From assembly GCF_000013645.1 (NCBI RefSeq), contig NC_007952.1, positions 2,790,001-2,854,000 on the forward strand: a stretch of 64,000 nt of DNA, read 5' to 3'. Each line of letters begins with the position of its first letter. Position 1 is the stretch's first letter. Shown here in pieces: positions 41,856-50,252 of this stretch. The position numbers and the translations under genes are program-made. This DNA comes from Paraburkholderia xenovorans LB400 (lineage in GTDB: Bacteria > Pseudomonadota > Gammaproteobacteria > Burkholderiales > Burkholderiaceae). A model generated the notes under the pieces. That model was not told the origin of the DNA and did not search any database. It saw only the letters and a program-made list of their open reading frames with translations.

Positions 41856-42875
41856 ATGCGTACCTTGCGCCAGATTGCCGTTGTGTCAGGTGTTGCGTTT
41901 GCCCTTGCAGCCGCTTCGGCTGCCGCTCACGCGGAAAAGCTCACGATCATGGTCGGCGGCGCCACCAAGATCATCTATCTGCCCGCCAAACTCACGGAAC
42001 AACTCGGCTACTTCAAGGACGAGGGCCTCGACGTCGAAATCCTCTCGCAACCGGCCGGCGTCGACGCGGAAAACGAACTGCTCGCGGGCGCGGTGCAAGG
42101 CGTAGTGGGCTTTTACGACCACACCATCGACCTGCAGAGCAAGGGCAAGGAGGTCCAGGCGCTGGTGGTGTTCGGGCAGGTGCCGGGTGAAGTGGAAATG
42201 GTCTCCACCAAAGCCGCCGATACCTTCAAAAGCATGGCCGACTCGAAGGGTAAAACGCTCGGCGTGACCGGACTCGGCTCGTCGACCAGCTTCCTTACGC
42301 AATACCTCGCGCAACGCGCGGGCGTGCCGTCCACACAATACACACTGCTGCCGGTTGGCGCGGACAATAGCTTTATCGCGGCTATCAAGCAGAACCGCAT
42401 CGAGGCGGGCATGACGACCGAGCCGACTGTCTCGCAGTTGCTGAAAACCGGCGACGCCAAAGTGCTGGTCGACATGCGCACGCTGGAAGGCACGCGCGCC
42501 GCCCTCGGCGGCACCTATCCGGCTTCGAGCTTCTACGTGCAACGCGCGTGGGCGGAGTCGCACAAGGACGAGGCCGCGAAGCTCTCGCATGCTTTCGCGA
42601 AGACGCTGAACTTTATCGCGACCCACAGCGCGGAAGAAATCGCCGCGAAGATGCCGAAGGACTACTACGGCAACAATAAAGACCTGTACGTCGGCGCGCT
42701 GAAGGCGTCGCTGCCGATGTTCACGAAAGACGGCAAGATGCCCGCCGACGGTCCGGACACGGTATTGAAGGTGCTGTCGGCGTTCAATCCCTCAGTGAAG
42801 GGTAAGCATATCGATCTCGCCAAGACCTACAGCAACGACTACCTGTCGGCGGCGGTCAGGACCGCGGCGAAGTAA
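41856..42875 (+). CDS. NitT/TauT-type ABC importer substrate-binding protein
   Basis: A 339-aa periplasmic protein with a signal peptide ending AAAHA. The NMT1/SsuA-like pattern is seen in KIIYLPAKLTEQLGYFKDEGLDVEI, GVVGFYDHTIDLQSKGKEV, KGKTLGVTGLGSSTSFLTQYL, and IAAIKQNRIEAGMTTEPTVSQL. Such proteins bind nitrate, sulfonates, thiamine precursors or small organic acids; the substrate is not decided here. It is the first gene of a three-gene importer. ATG 41856 follows CCTAAGGAGACTGCTTC, a strong ribosome site. Confidence 0.9.
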   Translation: MRTLRQIAVVSGVAFALAAASAAAHAEKLTIMVGGATKIIYLPAKLTEQLGYFKDEGLDVEILSQPAGVDAENELLAGAVQGVVGFYDHTIDLQSKGKEVQALVVFGQVPGEVEMVSTKAADTFKSMADSKGKTLGVTGLGSSTSFLTQYLAQRAGVPSTQYTLLPVGADNSFIAAIKQNRIEAGMTTEPTVSQLLKTGDAKVLVDMRTLEGTRAALGGTYPASSFYVQRAWAESHKDEAAKLSHAFAKTLNFIATHSAEEIAAKMPKDYYGNNKDLYVGALKASLPMFTKDGKMPADGPDTVLKVLSAFNPSVKGKHIDLAKTYSNDYLSAAVRTAAK

Positions 42876-42917
42876 CGCTCCTAAATCAACGTCACGAGAA
42901 CAGCGAGGCACCAGCCG

Positions 42918-43712
42918 ATGAATCAACCCATGTCACGCGATACGCCAGCCATCGAGATGCGCAACGTATCGTGCCGTTTTATTTCTCCGGATGGCAAGGC
43001 GACGATCGCGTTGCGCGACTTCAGCATGTCCGTGGCGCGCGGCGAATTCGTCGCGGTAGTCGGCCCGACGGGTTGCGGCAAGTCCACCACACTCAGCATG
43101 ATTACCGGCCTGCTGAAGCCCACCACGGGCGAAGTACGCGTGATGGGCGCGCCGGTGGACGGCATCGATCCGCGCATCGGCTTCGTGTTTCAGGCCGATG
43201 CCGTTTTCCCGTGGCGCTCGGTGCTCGACAACGTCGCAGCGGGCCCGCTGTATCGCGGCCGCTCGAAATCGGCCGCGTATGACGAAGCCAACGAATGGTT
43301 GCGCCGCGTAGGCCTCGACAAGTTCGGCAAGCACTATCCGCATCAACTGTCCGGCGGTATGAGAAAGCGCGTGGCGCTTGCGCAAACCTTCATCAACAAG
43401 CCGGAAATCCTGTTGATGGACGAGCCGTTTTCGGCGCTCGACATGCAGACACGCACGTTGATGCAGGACGAACTTCTGCAATTGTGGGGGGGTGCCGGCT
43501 CGGTGGTATTCGTCACGCACGATCTGGAAGAAGCGATTGCGCTCGCCGACCGCGTATTCGTGCTGACCGCGCGCCCGGCAACGTTGAAGAAAGTGTACGA
43601 GATCGATCTGCCGCGTCCGCGCGTGACATCGGAGGTTCGCTACGACCCGCGTTTCATCGAAATCTCGCGCGACATCTGGCACGACCTGCGCGAAGAAGTG
43701 CAGATTGGTTAA
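42918..43712 (+). CDS. NitT/TauT-type ABC importer ATPase
   Basis: A 264-aa ATPase of the SsuB/TauB group. Motifs: Walker A GPTGCGKST, Q-loop VFQADAVFPWRS, signature LSGGMRKRVALAQTF, Walker B ILLMDEPFSALD, switch His in FVTHDLEEA. It lies between the binding protein and the permease with short gaps. Its product supplies energy for uptake of the undetermined solute. Firm. Confidence 0.93.
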   Translation: MNQPMSRDTPAIEMRNVSCRFISPDGKATIALRDFSMSVARGEFVAVVGPTGCGKSTTLSMITGLLKPTTGEVRVMGAPVDGIDPRIGFVFQADAVFPWRSVLDNVAAGPLYRGRSKSAAYDEANEWLRRVGLDKFGKHYPHQLSGGMRKRVALAQTFINKPEILLMDEPFSALDMQTRTLMQDELLQLWGGAGSVVFVTHDLEEAIALADRVFVLTARPATLKKVYEIDLPRPRVTSEVRYDPRFIEISRDIWHDLREEVQIG

Positions 43713-43728
43713 TCAAGGAACGGCAAAC

Positions 43729-44592
43729 ATGTCTACTACCTCTCAACAGATGATGCCTTCGGGCATCGACGCCGCGTCGCTCGCGCAAGTCGAACGCGTG
43801 GCGCAAAAGCGTATCCGCCAGCGCCACGCGCTCGTGATCACGTTGCGTATCGTCGTGCTGGTGGTCGTACTCGGCGGGTGGGAACTATCCGCGCGCCTGA
43901 AGTGGATCGACCCGTTCTTCTTCTCGATGCCGAGTGCGATTTTCGACCAGATCGTCGACTGGTTTGTGAACGGTACCTCGCAAGGCCCGCTGCTCACCCA
44001 GGTGTGGGTCACGCTCGAAGAAACCGGCCTCGGTTTCATTATCGGCTCGGTGGCCGGTGTGTTCTGCGGCATCGTGCTCGGCCGTAACAAGCTGCTGTCC
44101 GACGTATTCAGTCTCTACATCAAGATCGCCAACTCCATTCCGCGCGTGGTGCTCGGCTCGGTGTTCGTGATTGCGCTGGGTCTGGGCATGGCGTCGAAGG
44201 TGGCACTGGCAGTGGTGATGGTGTTCTTCGTCGTGTTCGCCAATGCCTTCCAGGGCGTGCGTGAAGCCGACCGCTACATGATCGCGAATGCGCAGATTCT
44301 CGGCGCATCGCGCCGTCAGGTAACGACCTCGGTGGTGATTCCTTCAGCGTTGAGCTGGATTCTCGCCAGCTTGCACGTGAGCTTCGGTTTTGCGTTGGTC
44401 GGTGCGGTGGTGGGCGAGTTTCTCGGCTCGAAGCAGGGTATCGGTCTGCTCATTTCCACCGCGCAGGGCGCATTCAACGCGAGTGGCGTATTCGCGGCGA
44501 TGATCGTGCTGGCTGTGGTCGCACTGGCGGCGGACTATCTGTTGACCGCGGTCGAACAGCGGTTGTTGAAATGGAGGCCGGCTGCCGTTTAA
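43729..44592 (+). CDS. NitT/TauT-type ABC importer permease
   Basis: A 287-aa inner-membrane protein with about six segments and the family's coupling loop EADRYMIANAQILGASRRQVTTSVVIPSALSWI. Start ATG 43729 has AAGGAACGG upstream; the in-frame GTG/ATG further upstream overlaps the ATPase gene. It ends the importer operon, followed by a strong terminator at 44637-44672. Confidence 0.92.
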   Translation: MSTTSQQMMPSGIDAASLAQVERVAQKRIRQRHALVITLRIVVLVVVLGGWELSARLKWIDPFFFSMPSAIFDQIVDWFVNGTSQGPLLTQVWVTLEETGLGFIIGSVAGVFCGIVLGRNKLLSDVFSLYIKIANSIPRVVLGSVFVIALGLGMASKVALAVVMVFFVVFANAFQGVREADRYMIANAQILGASRRQVTTSVVIPSALSWILASLHVSFGFALVGAVVGEFLGSKQGIGLLISTAQGAFNASGVFAAMIVLAVVALAADYLLTAVEQRLLKWRPAAV

Positions 44593-44949
44593 GCGGATTA
44601 TCCAGGCCGTGTAGAAGCCGGCTTATGGGAAAATGGAATGCCGTTCAGTCACAAGCTGAACGGCATTTTTTTGTACGGAAAGAAAAACACGAAGTACGTT
44701 GAACGCACAGCTCTGGTGCGCTTCGCAGAAGCTGACAGATCTGCAGCTTTAATTCCCCGCCGCCTGTCTTCCACCAACAAACTGGCAATCACCGTTCGTT
44801 GGTCCGCACGCAACACATTTCCGCTCCCACACGCGCCGCAATAGCATACAGCCCCGCCGCACAAGGCACTGTGCGCAGTGGCACGGTCGATGCGTAATAA
44901 GCGCCACCCAGTCGTGCACTTACCAACATCAGGTGAATCGAGGTGCGTC
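44593..44949. other. 357-bp intergenic region
   Basis: Apart from the terminator at 44637-44672 and the ribosome site at 44940, I see no gene or recognisable element in it. Confidence 0.6.
44637..44672 (+). terminator. Rho-independent terminator after the ABC importer operon
   Basis: A 12-bp perfect stem AATGCCGTTCAG / CTGAACGGCATT with a 7-base loop, followed by a run of T. It would work on the plus strand. Confidence 0.9.
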
Positions 44950-46383
44950 ATGTCGAGTGTGCAAAGTCAGCGCCGGCCAGTGAATTGGCGAAGCCGGTCT
45001 TTTCCCGCGGAGAGCAGTTCGAAGCATCGCACTCGAACCCGCCGCTTTGCGACCGGATTCGTGCCGCTCGGGTTGCGGACCGCCGGTTTCATCGGGCGAG
45101 GTCCGAAGCAATTGTGGCCGTATGTTTTGCCGTGGTTCTTCGCGGTACTCACCATCGGTTTCCTCTGCCTCGTCGTGCGCGGCGTACTCACGCGGCAATT
45201 GCTGGTGCCGCCCGTCGAAACACCGCAGTCGCTGGTGGAGCGCGGCTATACGTCGAACTTTCTCGCGGAACGCATCATGTCTTCGATGAGAGCGATCGGC
45301 CAGGACGCCGAGTCGATTCCTCACGACACCATGACCGATAACGATGCGCAACCGGACATACAGATCCCCGGTCAGGAAATGTCGTATGCGACGACGGTGC
45401 GCTTCATCAAAGGCGTCATCAAGCGCACGGATGTTGTCGTTCACGTCGGCATCACCAAGGTGAACGACAGCGCGGACTCCTACATAGCCCATGTGCAGAT
45501 AGAGGGCGGACCCTTCAATTCCCGCGAAAGCATGGTGCCTTTCGAAGGGCGCGATCTGGAAAAGTTCGTGCATGACATTGCGGTCAAAGCCATGCGCCTC
45601 GCCGAGCCGAATATTCTCGCCAGCCATCTCTATTCGCAAGTGCAGAAAACCAGGTGCTCGCTCGCGCAGTGCAATTACGGCGAGATCGTCTCGATCTATG
45701 ACGAGGTGCTGGCACTGCCCGCCTCCGAGCAAGGCGAATGGGCGCTGGCCGGCAAGGCGTGGTTGCTTGCCAATCAAGGCCTGTCCAAAGAGGCCGAACA
45801 GCAAACCCGAGAAGCGCTGACCGTGTACACGCATTCGGCGGTGCTGCGCGCAAGCCTCGGCATTGCGCTCGAACAGCAGCATCGCATCGACGACGCGCTC
45901 GCAGCATTACGAGCGGGTGCGAGCGAGAAGTCGAAGACGGCTGAAAACCTGCGTCTTCTCGGCGACGTGCTGTTGCATGCGAATCGCTATTCCGAAGCAC
46001 TCGACGCGTTCAGGCAGGCGGGCAGCATGAAGCCGGACTCCGTCGACAACCTGCACGATTGGGGCGAAGCGCTCGTCACCGTGGGCCGCTACGACGAAGC
46101 GATCGAAAAGCTCTCCCGCGCGGTCGCACTGCGCCCCGATCTGGCGCCCTCATACGCGGAATGGGGCCGGGCACTGGATCGCAAAGGCGATCTGCTCGGC
46201 GCCTCGCGCAAATATGCGCAAGCGCAGCAACTCGACGCAGGGAGCGTCTCGGCGCGGGAAAGTCATCTGGCGCGGATCGCCAGGGCGGTTCAGGAAGGCG
46301 ACCGCCCCGACACATCCAAACCCGATGGACAGGTCAGACCCGTTTCGAATCCCCCCGCAGCACTTCCGTTTCAAACCGCTTGA
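44950..46383 (+). CDS. Membrane-anchored TPR protein of unknown role
   Basis: A 477-aa protein with one membrane segment near residue 60-80 (LWPYVLPWFFAVLTIGFLCLVV), a soluble middle domain (about 90-240) and tetratricopeptide repeats from about 260 to the C-terminus (WALAGKAWLLANQGLSKEAEQQTREAL, LRLLGDVLLHANRYSEALDAFRQAG, LHDWGEALVTVGRYDEAIEKLSRAV). ATG 44950 was chosen because GAGGTG precedes it; ORF continues upstream to 44878. The middle domain is unfamiliar. The following endolysin/holin pair may be unrelated. The TPR part likely mediates protein contacts. Confidence 0.75.
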   Translation: MSSVQSQRRPVNWRSRSFPAESSSKHRTRTRRFATGFVPLGLRTAGFIGRGPKQLWPYVLPWFFAVLTIGFLCLVVRGVLTRQLLVPPVETPQSLVERGYTSNFLAERIMSSMRAIGQDAESIPHDTMTDNDAQPDIQIPGQEMSYATTVRFIKGVIKRTDVVVHVGITKVNDSADSYIAHVQIEGGPFNSRESMVPFEGRDLEKFVHDIAVKAMRLAEPNILASHLYSQVQKTRCSLAQCNYGEIVSIYDEVLALPASEQGEWALAGKAWLLANQGLSKEAEQQTREALTVYTHSAVLRASLGIALEQQHRIDDALAALRAGASEKSKTAENLRLLGDVLLHANRYSEALDAFRQAGSMKPDSVDNLHDWGEALVTVGRYDEAIEKLSRAVALRPDLAPSYAEWGRALDRKGDLLGASRKYAQAQQLDAGSVSARESHLARIARAVQEGDRPDTSKPDGQVRPVSNPPAALPFQTA

Positions 46384-46482
46384 GAGCAGTCGGCAGTACC
46401 GGATGGACCGCCACATAAATGGCCCGGCTCACAAGCACTTTTACCTTCGCAGTAGTACACACAGTGGAAGAGGAGATGGTCG

Positions 46483-46965
46483 ATGGACAACTTCGATGAT
46501 GCATTCAAGGCGCTGATCGGAAATGAAGGTGGGTACTCCTTCAATCCGCACGACCCTGGCGGTGAAACCATGTGGGGCGTGACGGCGCGCGTGGCGCGCA
46601 GCCAGGGTTATACCGGCGCCATGAAAGATCTGCCTCTGGATACCGCGAAACAGATTGCCAAACAGAAGTACTGGGATCCGTTGCACCTCGACGAACTCGA
46701 CGCGCGAGTAGCCTTCCAGATATTCGACGCCAATTACAACGGCGGCCTGGTGGTGTTGTGGATGCAAAAGGCGTCCGGCGCGAAAGAAGACGGCAAGTTC
46801 GGCCCGGACACACTGGACGCGGTCAAAAGCGCTGACCCGCTGAAGTTTGTCATGCGCTTTGCCGCTTATCGCCTGCGTTACCTGCGCAACCTGCATGCAT
46901 GGCCCAATTTCAGCCGTGGATGGACAGACAGAATGGCCTCGAATCTTCTCCTGGGAGCAGCATAA
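46483..46965 (+). CDS. Phage-type endolysin (GH108 lysozyme-like)
   Basis: A 160-aa peptidoglycan hydrolase without a signal peptide. The N-terminal GH108 domain has the EGGYSFNPHDPGGETMWGVT motif, with catalytic Glu15, and the C-terminal part (GKFGPDTLDAVK) is a peptidoglycan-binding-3-like domain. It overlaps the next gene by one base (TAATG), a lysis-cassette layout. No phage structural genes surround it. It could be a remnant of a prophage, a gene transfer agent or tailocin lysis unit, or a co-opted lysis enzyme. Confidence 0.9.
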   Translation: MDNFDDAFKALIGNEGGYSFNPHDPGGETMWGVTARVARSQGYTGAMKDLPLDTAKQIAKQKYWDPLHLDELDARVAFQIFDANYNGGLVVLWMQKASGAKEDGKFGPDTLDAVKSADPLKFVMRFAAYRLRYLRNLHAWPNFSRGWTDRMASNLLLGAA

Positions 46966-47654
46966 TGGACTGGTCAAAAGTAGCCTCGAACATTGGTAGC
47001 ACCGCCCCGCTTCTCGCCGGACTCGTGGGTGGTCCAGTCGGCCTCGGCGTGACAGCCGCCGCGTCGATCATTTCACACGCACTCGGAACGCCGAGCGATC
47101 CCACTTTCGTCGAGCCCGCGTTGAACGATCCTGGCGCGCTCGAGAAGATCCGCCAGGCAGAGAGCGCGAACTCGTTGCAGTTGCAACAGTTGATGGTGAC
47201 CGCCGCCCAGGCAGGCCTCGCACACGAAAGCGACATGGCGCGCATCCAGGCCGCCGATCGGGCCGACGCGCGCGCAATGGGAATCTCCAACAAGGACTGG
47301 GTGCCCAAGGTGCTTGCTATGGCGGTGACTGCGGGATTCTTCGGTATTTTGCTGCTCATGGCCTTCCAGCCACTGCCGGGGCCGAACAAGGATCTCGTCA
47401 ACGTGATCGTCGGCGCGTTGGGTACGGCGTGGATCAGCATCATCGGTTACTACTTCGGCACGTCGATCGGATCGATGCGCAAGACCGAACTGCTCGCCAA
47501 GCCCAGTGTGCCCATTACGCCGGACAGCGCGGTCACGCTGCGCGAGCCCGCAACTTCGGCACCCCGTTCACAAGCGGCTCCCGCGCCGTCGCATGCCGAG
47601 ATGTTCCAGCAGTTCGCGCCGGGTGCACAGGGTCCGATTTTTTCGGGTAACTGA
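46965..47654 (+). CDS. Holin-like membrane protein (3TM holin family)
   Basis: A 229-aa protein with a hydrophobic N-terminal segment (about residues 8-35), a charged helical middle, and two membrane segments near residues 115-165 (VLAMAVTAGFFGILLLMAF, VIVGALGTAWISIIGYYFGTSIGS). The latter resembles the holin group found in gene transfer agents and phages. ATG 46965 directly overlaps the endolysin stop, so the pair is likely co-translated. The C-terminal tail is Pro/Ala-rich. Holin function is inferred from layout and topology. Confidence 0.75.
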   Translation: MDWSKVASNIGSTAPLLAGLVGGPVGLGVTAAASIISHALGTPSDPTFVEPALNDPGALEKIRQAESANSLQLQQLMVTAAQAGLAHESDMARIQAADRADARAMGISNKDWVPKVLAMAVTAGFFGILLLMAFQPLPGPNKDLVNVIVGALGTAWISIIGYYFGTSIGSMRKTELLAKPSVPITPDSAVTLREPATSAPRSQAAPAPSHAEMFQQFAPGAQGPIFSGN

Positions 47655-47672
47655 CTGCCGTTCCGCAGTCCG

Positions 47673-47714
47673 GACGATGCACGCGGCGAGGATTGGCTCG
47701 CTGTGTGCATCGTC
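47673..47714 (+). terminator. Long hairpin after the endolysin/holin pair
   Basis: An 18-bp stem (47673-47690 with 47697-47714, two wobble pairs) with a 6-base loop. No T-run follows, so it may be an mRNA-stabilising or Rho-dependent end structure rather than a classical terminator. Confidence 0.45.
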
Positions 47715-47861
47715 TGTTGAAGTCGCTTTGTCTCAGATCCAGCAACAAACATTACCTGAAACGGTGATTACTCTCTCCAGGTCGCAAAACTAGAATGCAA
47801 TCACTGACTACGAACGAGAACGCTCGTAGCACGACAAAAACCGAACTGGAGGTAGTTCATC

Positions 47862-48179
47862 ATGAAATCGCTCATTCAAGCTGTTGTTATCGCCGCTGTG
47901 CTCGCCGCTCCTATGGCTTCGTTTGCGCAGTCCAACCAGCCCGTGACCCGCGCTCAGGTGCGCGCCGAATTGATTCAACTCGAAAAGGCAGGCTATCAAC
48001 CGGGCCGCGACGACCCGTACTATCCGGCTGACATTCAGGCTGCCGAAGCTCGCGTCGCCGCTCAGAACGGCACTGCGCAGGCAGCGGAAAGTGGTTTCGG
48101 CGGTGTGGTGAGTGGCGCATCGCAAGCAGGTCGCCCGGTTCCCGCGAATGGCCCGAAATCGGTCTACTTTGGCAATTAA
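47862..48179 (+). CDS. DUF4148 small exported protein
   Basis: A 105-aa protein with a signal peptide ending MASFAQ and the DUF4148 signature: TRAQVRAELIQLEKAGYQPGRDDPYYPADIQAAEARVA, followed by a short Gly-rich tail. Such proteins are abundant in Burkholderiaceae and their function is unknown. ATG 47862 has CTGGAGGTAG upstream. It appears monocistronic, with structured sequence downstream. Confidence 0.88.
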   Translation: MKSLIQAVVIAAVLAAPMASFAQSNQPVTRAQVRAELIQLEKAGYQPGRDDPYYPADIQAAEARVAAQNGTAQAAESGFGGVVSGASQAGRPVPANGPKSVYFGN

Positions 48180-48363
48180 GCGGCAACCAAGCGGCAACTA
48201 AGCGGCAAAGTGGCCACGCGGCAACGAGGCGGCGGCTATGAGGTAATCAAGCGGTAACCCAGCCGTCACCTGCTGTTCAGCGGCCCGGCCCCGCGCAGGC
48301 ACCAAGACTTGTGCAGGGCGAGGGCGCTCAGCGCGCAGATGCCATGCGCGCACTGATTCAAAG

Positions 48364-48403
48364 AACTGGCCCGCGACCGAGTGTTCCCGATCGCGGGCCA
48401 GTT
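48364..48403. repeat. 13-bp inverted repeat (stem-loop)
   Basis: AACTGGCCCGCGA at 48364-48376 and TCGCGGGCCAGTT at 48391-48403 with a 14-base loop. No T-run follows on either strand. Confidence 0.7.
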
Positions 48404-48444
48404 GTGTATTCCTTACCTCCGTCATCGGGCTTCCGATGACTTCC

Positions 48445-48474
48445 GCCTGGACCTTCACGGTCCGGGCGCTTTTT
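48445..48474 (+). terminator. Rho-independent terminator
   Basis: A 9-bp stem (GCCTGGACC with GGTCCGGGC, one T-G pair), a 5-base loop and GC followed by five T. It points plus-strand, about 270 bp after the DUF4148 gene, so it may end a longer transcript or a separate small RNA. Confidence 0.65.
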
Positions 48475-48571
48475 CCTGGCGTGCGGTTTGGCGGCGCCTC
48501 CGTGAATATCGCAACGGCCTCGGCAACAGGCGGTGACAGGCCCGTTTCAGATATTGGGCCCGCGGACCGCG

Positions 48572-48820
48572 TCAGTCACGAGCGACCAGATCGCCCACCT
48601 GGCCGCGCCCGGTGACAAGACAGCTCGACAGGAAATTCTCGCCCTGACTGCTGGCACCAGTGTCTCCAAAGCCTTTTTTCAGCGCGTCCGATTTGACCAG
48701 CTCGGCGCCCTGATGGCACGTTATCGTCCCCATTTCCCCCGCTTGCGCGCGCATCAACGCCCTATCCGCCATCAGATAACCGAGCAGCAGCACGACGGCA
48801 ATATTGAACGCTTGTCTCAT
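48572..48820 (-). CDS. Small exported or membrane-anchored protein of unknown function
   Basis: An 82-aa protein. Residues 3-17 (QAFNIAVVLLLGYLMA) form a membrane or signal segment; the remainder has two Cys (TITCHQG, LSSCLV). The start is supported by the strong ribosome site GAGGAGGCGAACC before ATG 48820. The opposite-strand frame at 48533-48913 lacks such support. Located downstream of the acyltransferase in the same direction. Confidence 0.6.
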   Translation of the reverse strand: MRQAFNIAVVLLLGYLMADRALMRAQAGEMGTITCHQGAELVKSDALKKGFGDTGASSQGENFLSSCLVTGRGQVGDLVARD

Positions 48821-48914
48821 GGTTCGCCTCCTCTTTTGAGCAGACTAACGCGAACCCCGGATGCGTGGTCCTGGGGGTTTCCCGATCGGACGCTATTCCA
48901 TGATGCAGATTAAA

Positions 48915-50087
48915 TCAGCCAATGCTTCCGCGCGATCCGCCATGCGGAGCGACCTGAGCCGGCGTTGCGCGCAAAAAACGGAACTTCTGGATGCTCCGCT
49001 GCACGCGTTTGGTGTTCCGCTCGAATAGCAGATAAACGGCATAGGCATACACGTAGCACAAGGCGAGCATGCCCAGCAGCACCAGTGCGCCACGGGCATC
49101 GAACTGGATCCGCTGCCCGAATCCGACCGCCGCGACGAATAGAATGAACGAGAAATGCGTCAGATACAGTGAATACGAGAACCCGGAAAACCGTATCGCG
49201 ATACGCGACAGCGGCGCCGGATGCAGCCGGACGTTTTCCCAGAGAATGCAGCGCAGGAAGATGAAGCACGGCACGCCGACGATCCAGTCGTTACTCCACA
49301 CGAACAAACGCGAGCACACCAGCGCCGCGACAAACACTGCACCGCTCGCGAGCGTGAACCAGGGCAAGCCCGTACGCGCGCGGCGCGCCGGAAAGCGCTT
49401 TTCCAGCACCACCAGGACGACGCCGAGCAGCCATAGTCCGAACCCGCTCAGAAGCGATGGAAACGCAATCATCGTGGCGAGTGCGAATGCCGCCGCGGCG
49501 AAAGCGCCGAATCCGCGGCGCTGGCGCAATAGCACGAAACACGCTGGAAACCAGAGGTAATACCAGAACTCGTTGGCAAGGCTCCACAGCGGCCCATTGG
49601 AGCCATAAGTACCGCACGCCAGGGTCTGCAGGAACGCGAGATTGCAGGCCAGCGTTGCCGCGCCGAGATGCGACGCGACGTTGATCTGCTGATCGAACGT
49701 ACCTTCGGTGCCGAGATAGAAAGGTCCGCCTGCCAGCGCGATGCCCATGCGATCCCAGAACATCGTCAGCAGCAGTGCGGGAATCAGCACGATCCACAAG
49801 CGCGACATGCGCTCGGTCAGATAGCGCTGCCAGTTCCATGTTCCGGCCTCGGCCTGGCGCAACACCGATCCGCCCACGAAGTATCCGCTCAGCAGGAAAA
49901 ACACGATCACCGCGGTGTGGCCGTAGTTGCTGACGAAATAAAACGCCTTGCCCGCCAGCCCGATTCCGGCACTCGAACGGTAATCGACGAACATGAGATT
50001 GCGCAGATGACTCACGCATACCGCGCCCGCCGCCAGTGCGCGGATCAGGTCCAAAGTGTCGCAATGCTGTTTGCCGGTGAGCGCCAT
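48915..50087 (-). CDS. Acyltransferase 3 family membrane protein (OafA-like)
   Basis: A 390-aa inner-membrane protein with about ten segments. The N-terminus has the family pattern LDLIRALAAGAVCVSHLRNL with the conserved Arg and His, then VIVFFLLSGYFVGGSVL, followed by ERMSRLWIVLIPALLL. Such proteins acylate sugars or glycolipids in the periplasm. No partner gene reveals the substrate; the upstream squalene-synthase gene on the same strand may or may not be linked (165-bp gap). Firm at the family level. Confidence 0.88.
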   Translation of the reverse strand: MALTGKQHCDTLDLIRALAAGAVCVSHLRNLMFVDYRSSAGIGLAGKAFYFVSNYGHTAVIVFFLLSGYFVGGSVLRQAEAGTWNWQRYLTERMSRLWIVLIPALLLTMFWDRMGIALAGGPFYLGTEGTFDQQINVASHLGAATLACNLAFLQTLACGTYGSNGPLWSLANEFWYYLWFPACFVLLRQRRGFGAFAAAAFALATMIAFPSLLSGFGLWLLGVVLVVLEKRFPARRARTGLPWFTLASGAVFVAALVCSRLFVWSNDWIVGVPCFIFLRCILWENVRLHPAPLSRIAIRFSGFSYSLYLTHFSFILFVAAVGFGQRIQFDARGALVLLGMLALCYVYAYAVYLLFERNTKRVQRSIQKFRFLRATPAQVAPHGGSRGSIG

Positions 50088-50252
50088 GTGAGTCTGGACT
50101 GGACAGAGAAGTTGTCCACCAAACTACGGCTCACCCTGCTTTTATTCGGTACGTTCGCCCACATTGCCTATGAGACAGACGGACTATCCGTCGGGATACG
50201 GCGAAGGCTTTTCATCGAGCCGCAAACGGTTCACGAGGTTCAGAAACGAGGT

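Larger units (their letters stand above)
48180..48571. other. 392-bp intergenic region with several stem-loops
   Basis: Begins with loose direct repeats of AAGCGGCAA (about 48177-48260). It then holds a 13-bp inverted repeat (48364-48403), a perfect hairpin GTCATCGG/CCGATGAC (48421-48440) and a terminator (48445-48474). No protein gene is convincing. It may encode a small RNA. Confidence 0.5.

Noticed and set aside
48533..48913. 126-aa plus-strand ORF
   Set aside because: The minus-strand 82-aa frame has a strong GAGGAGG ribosome site and a signal segment; the plus frame has neither.
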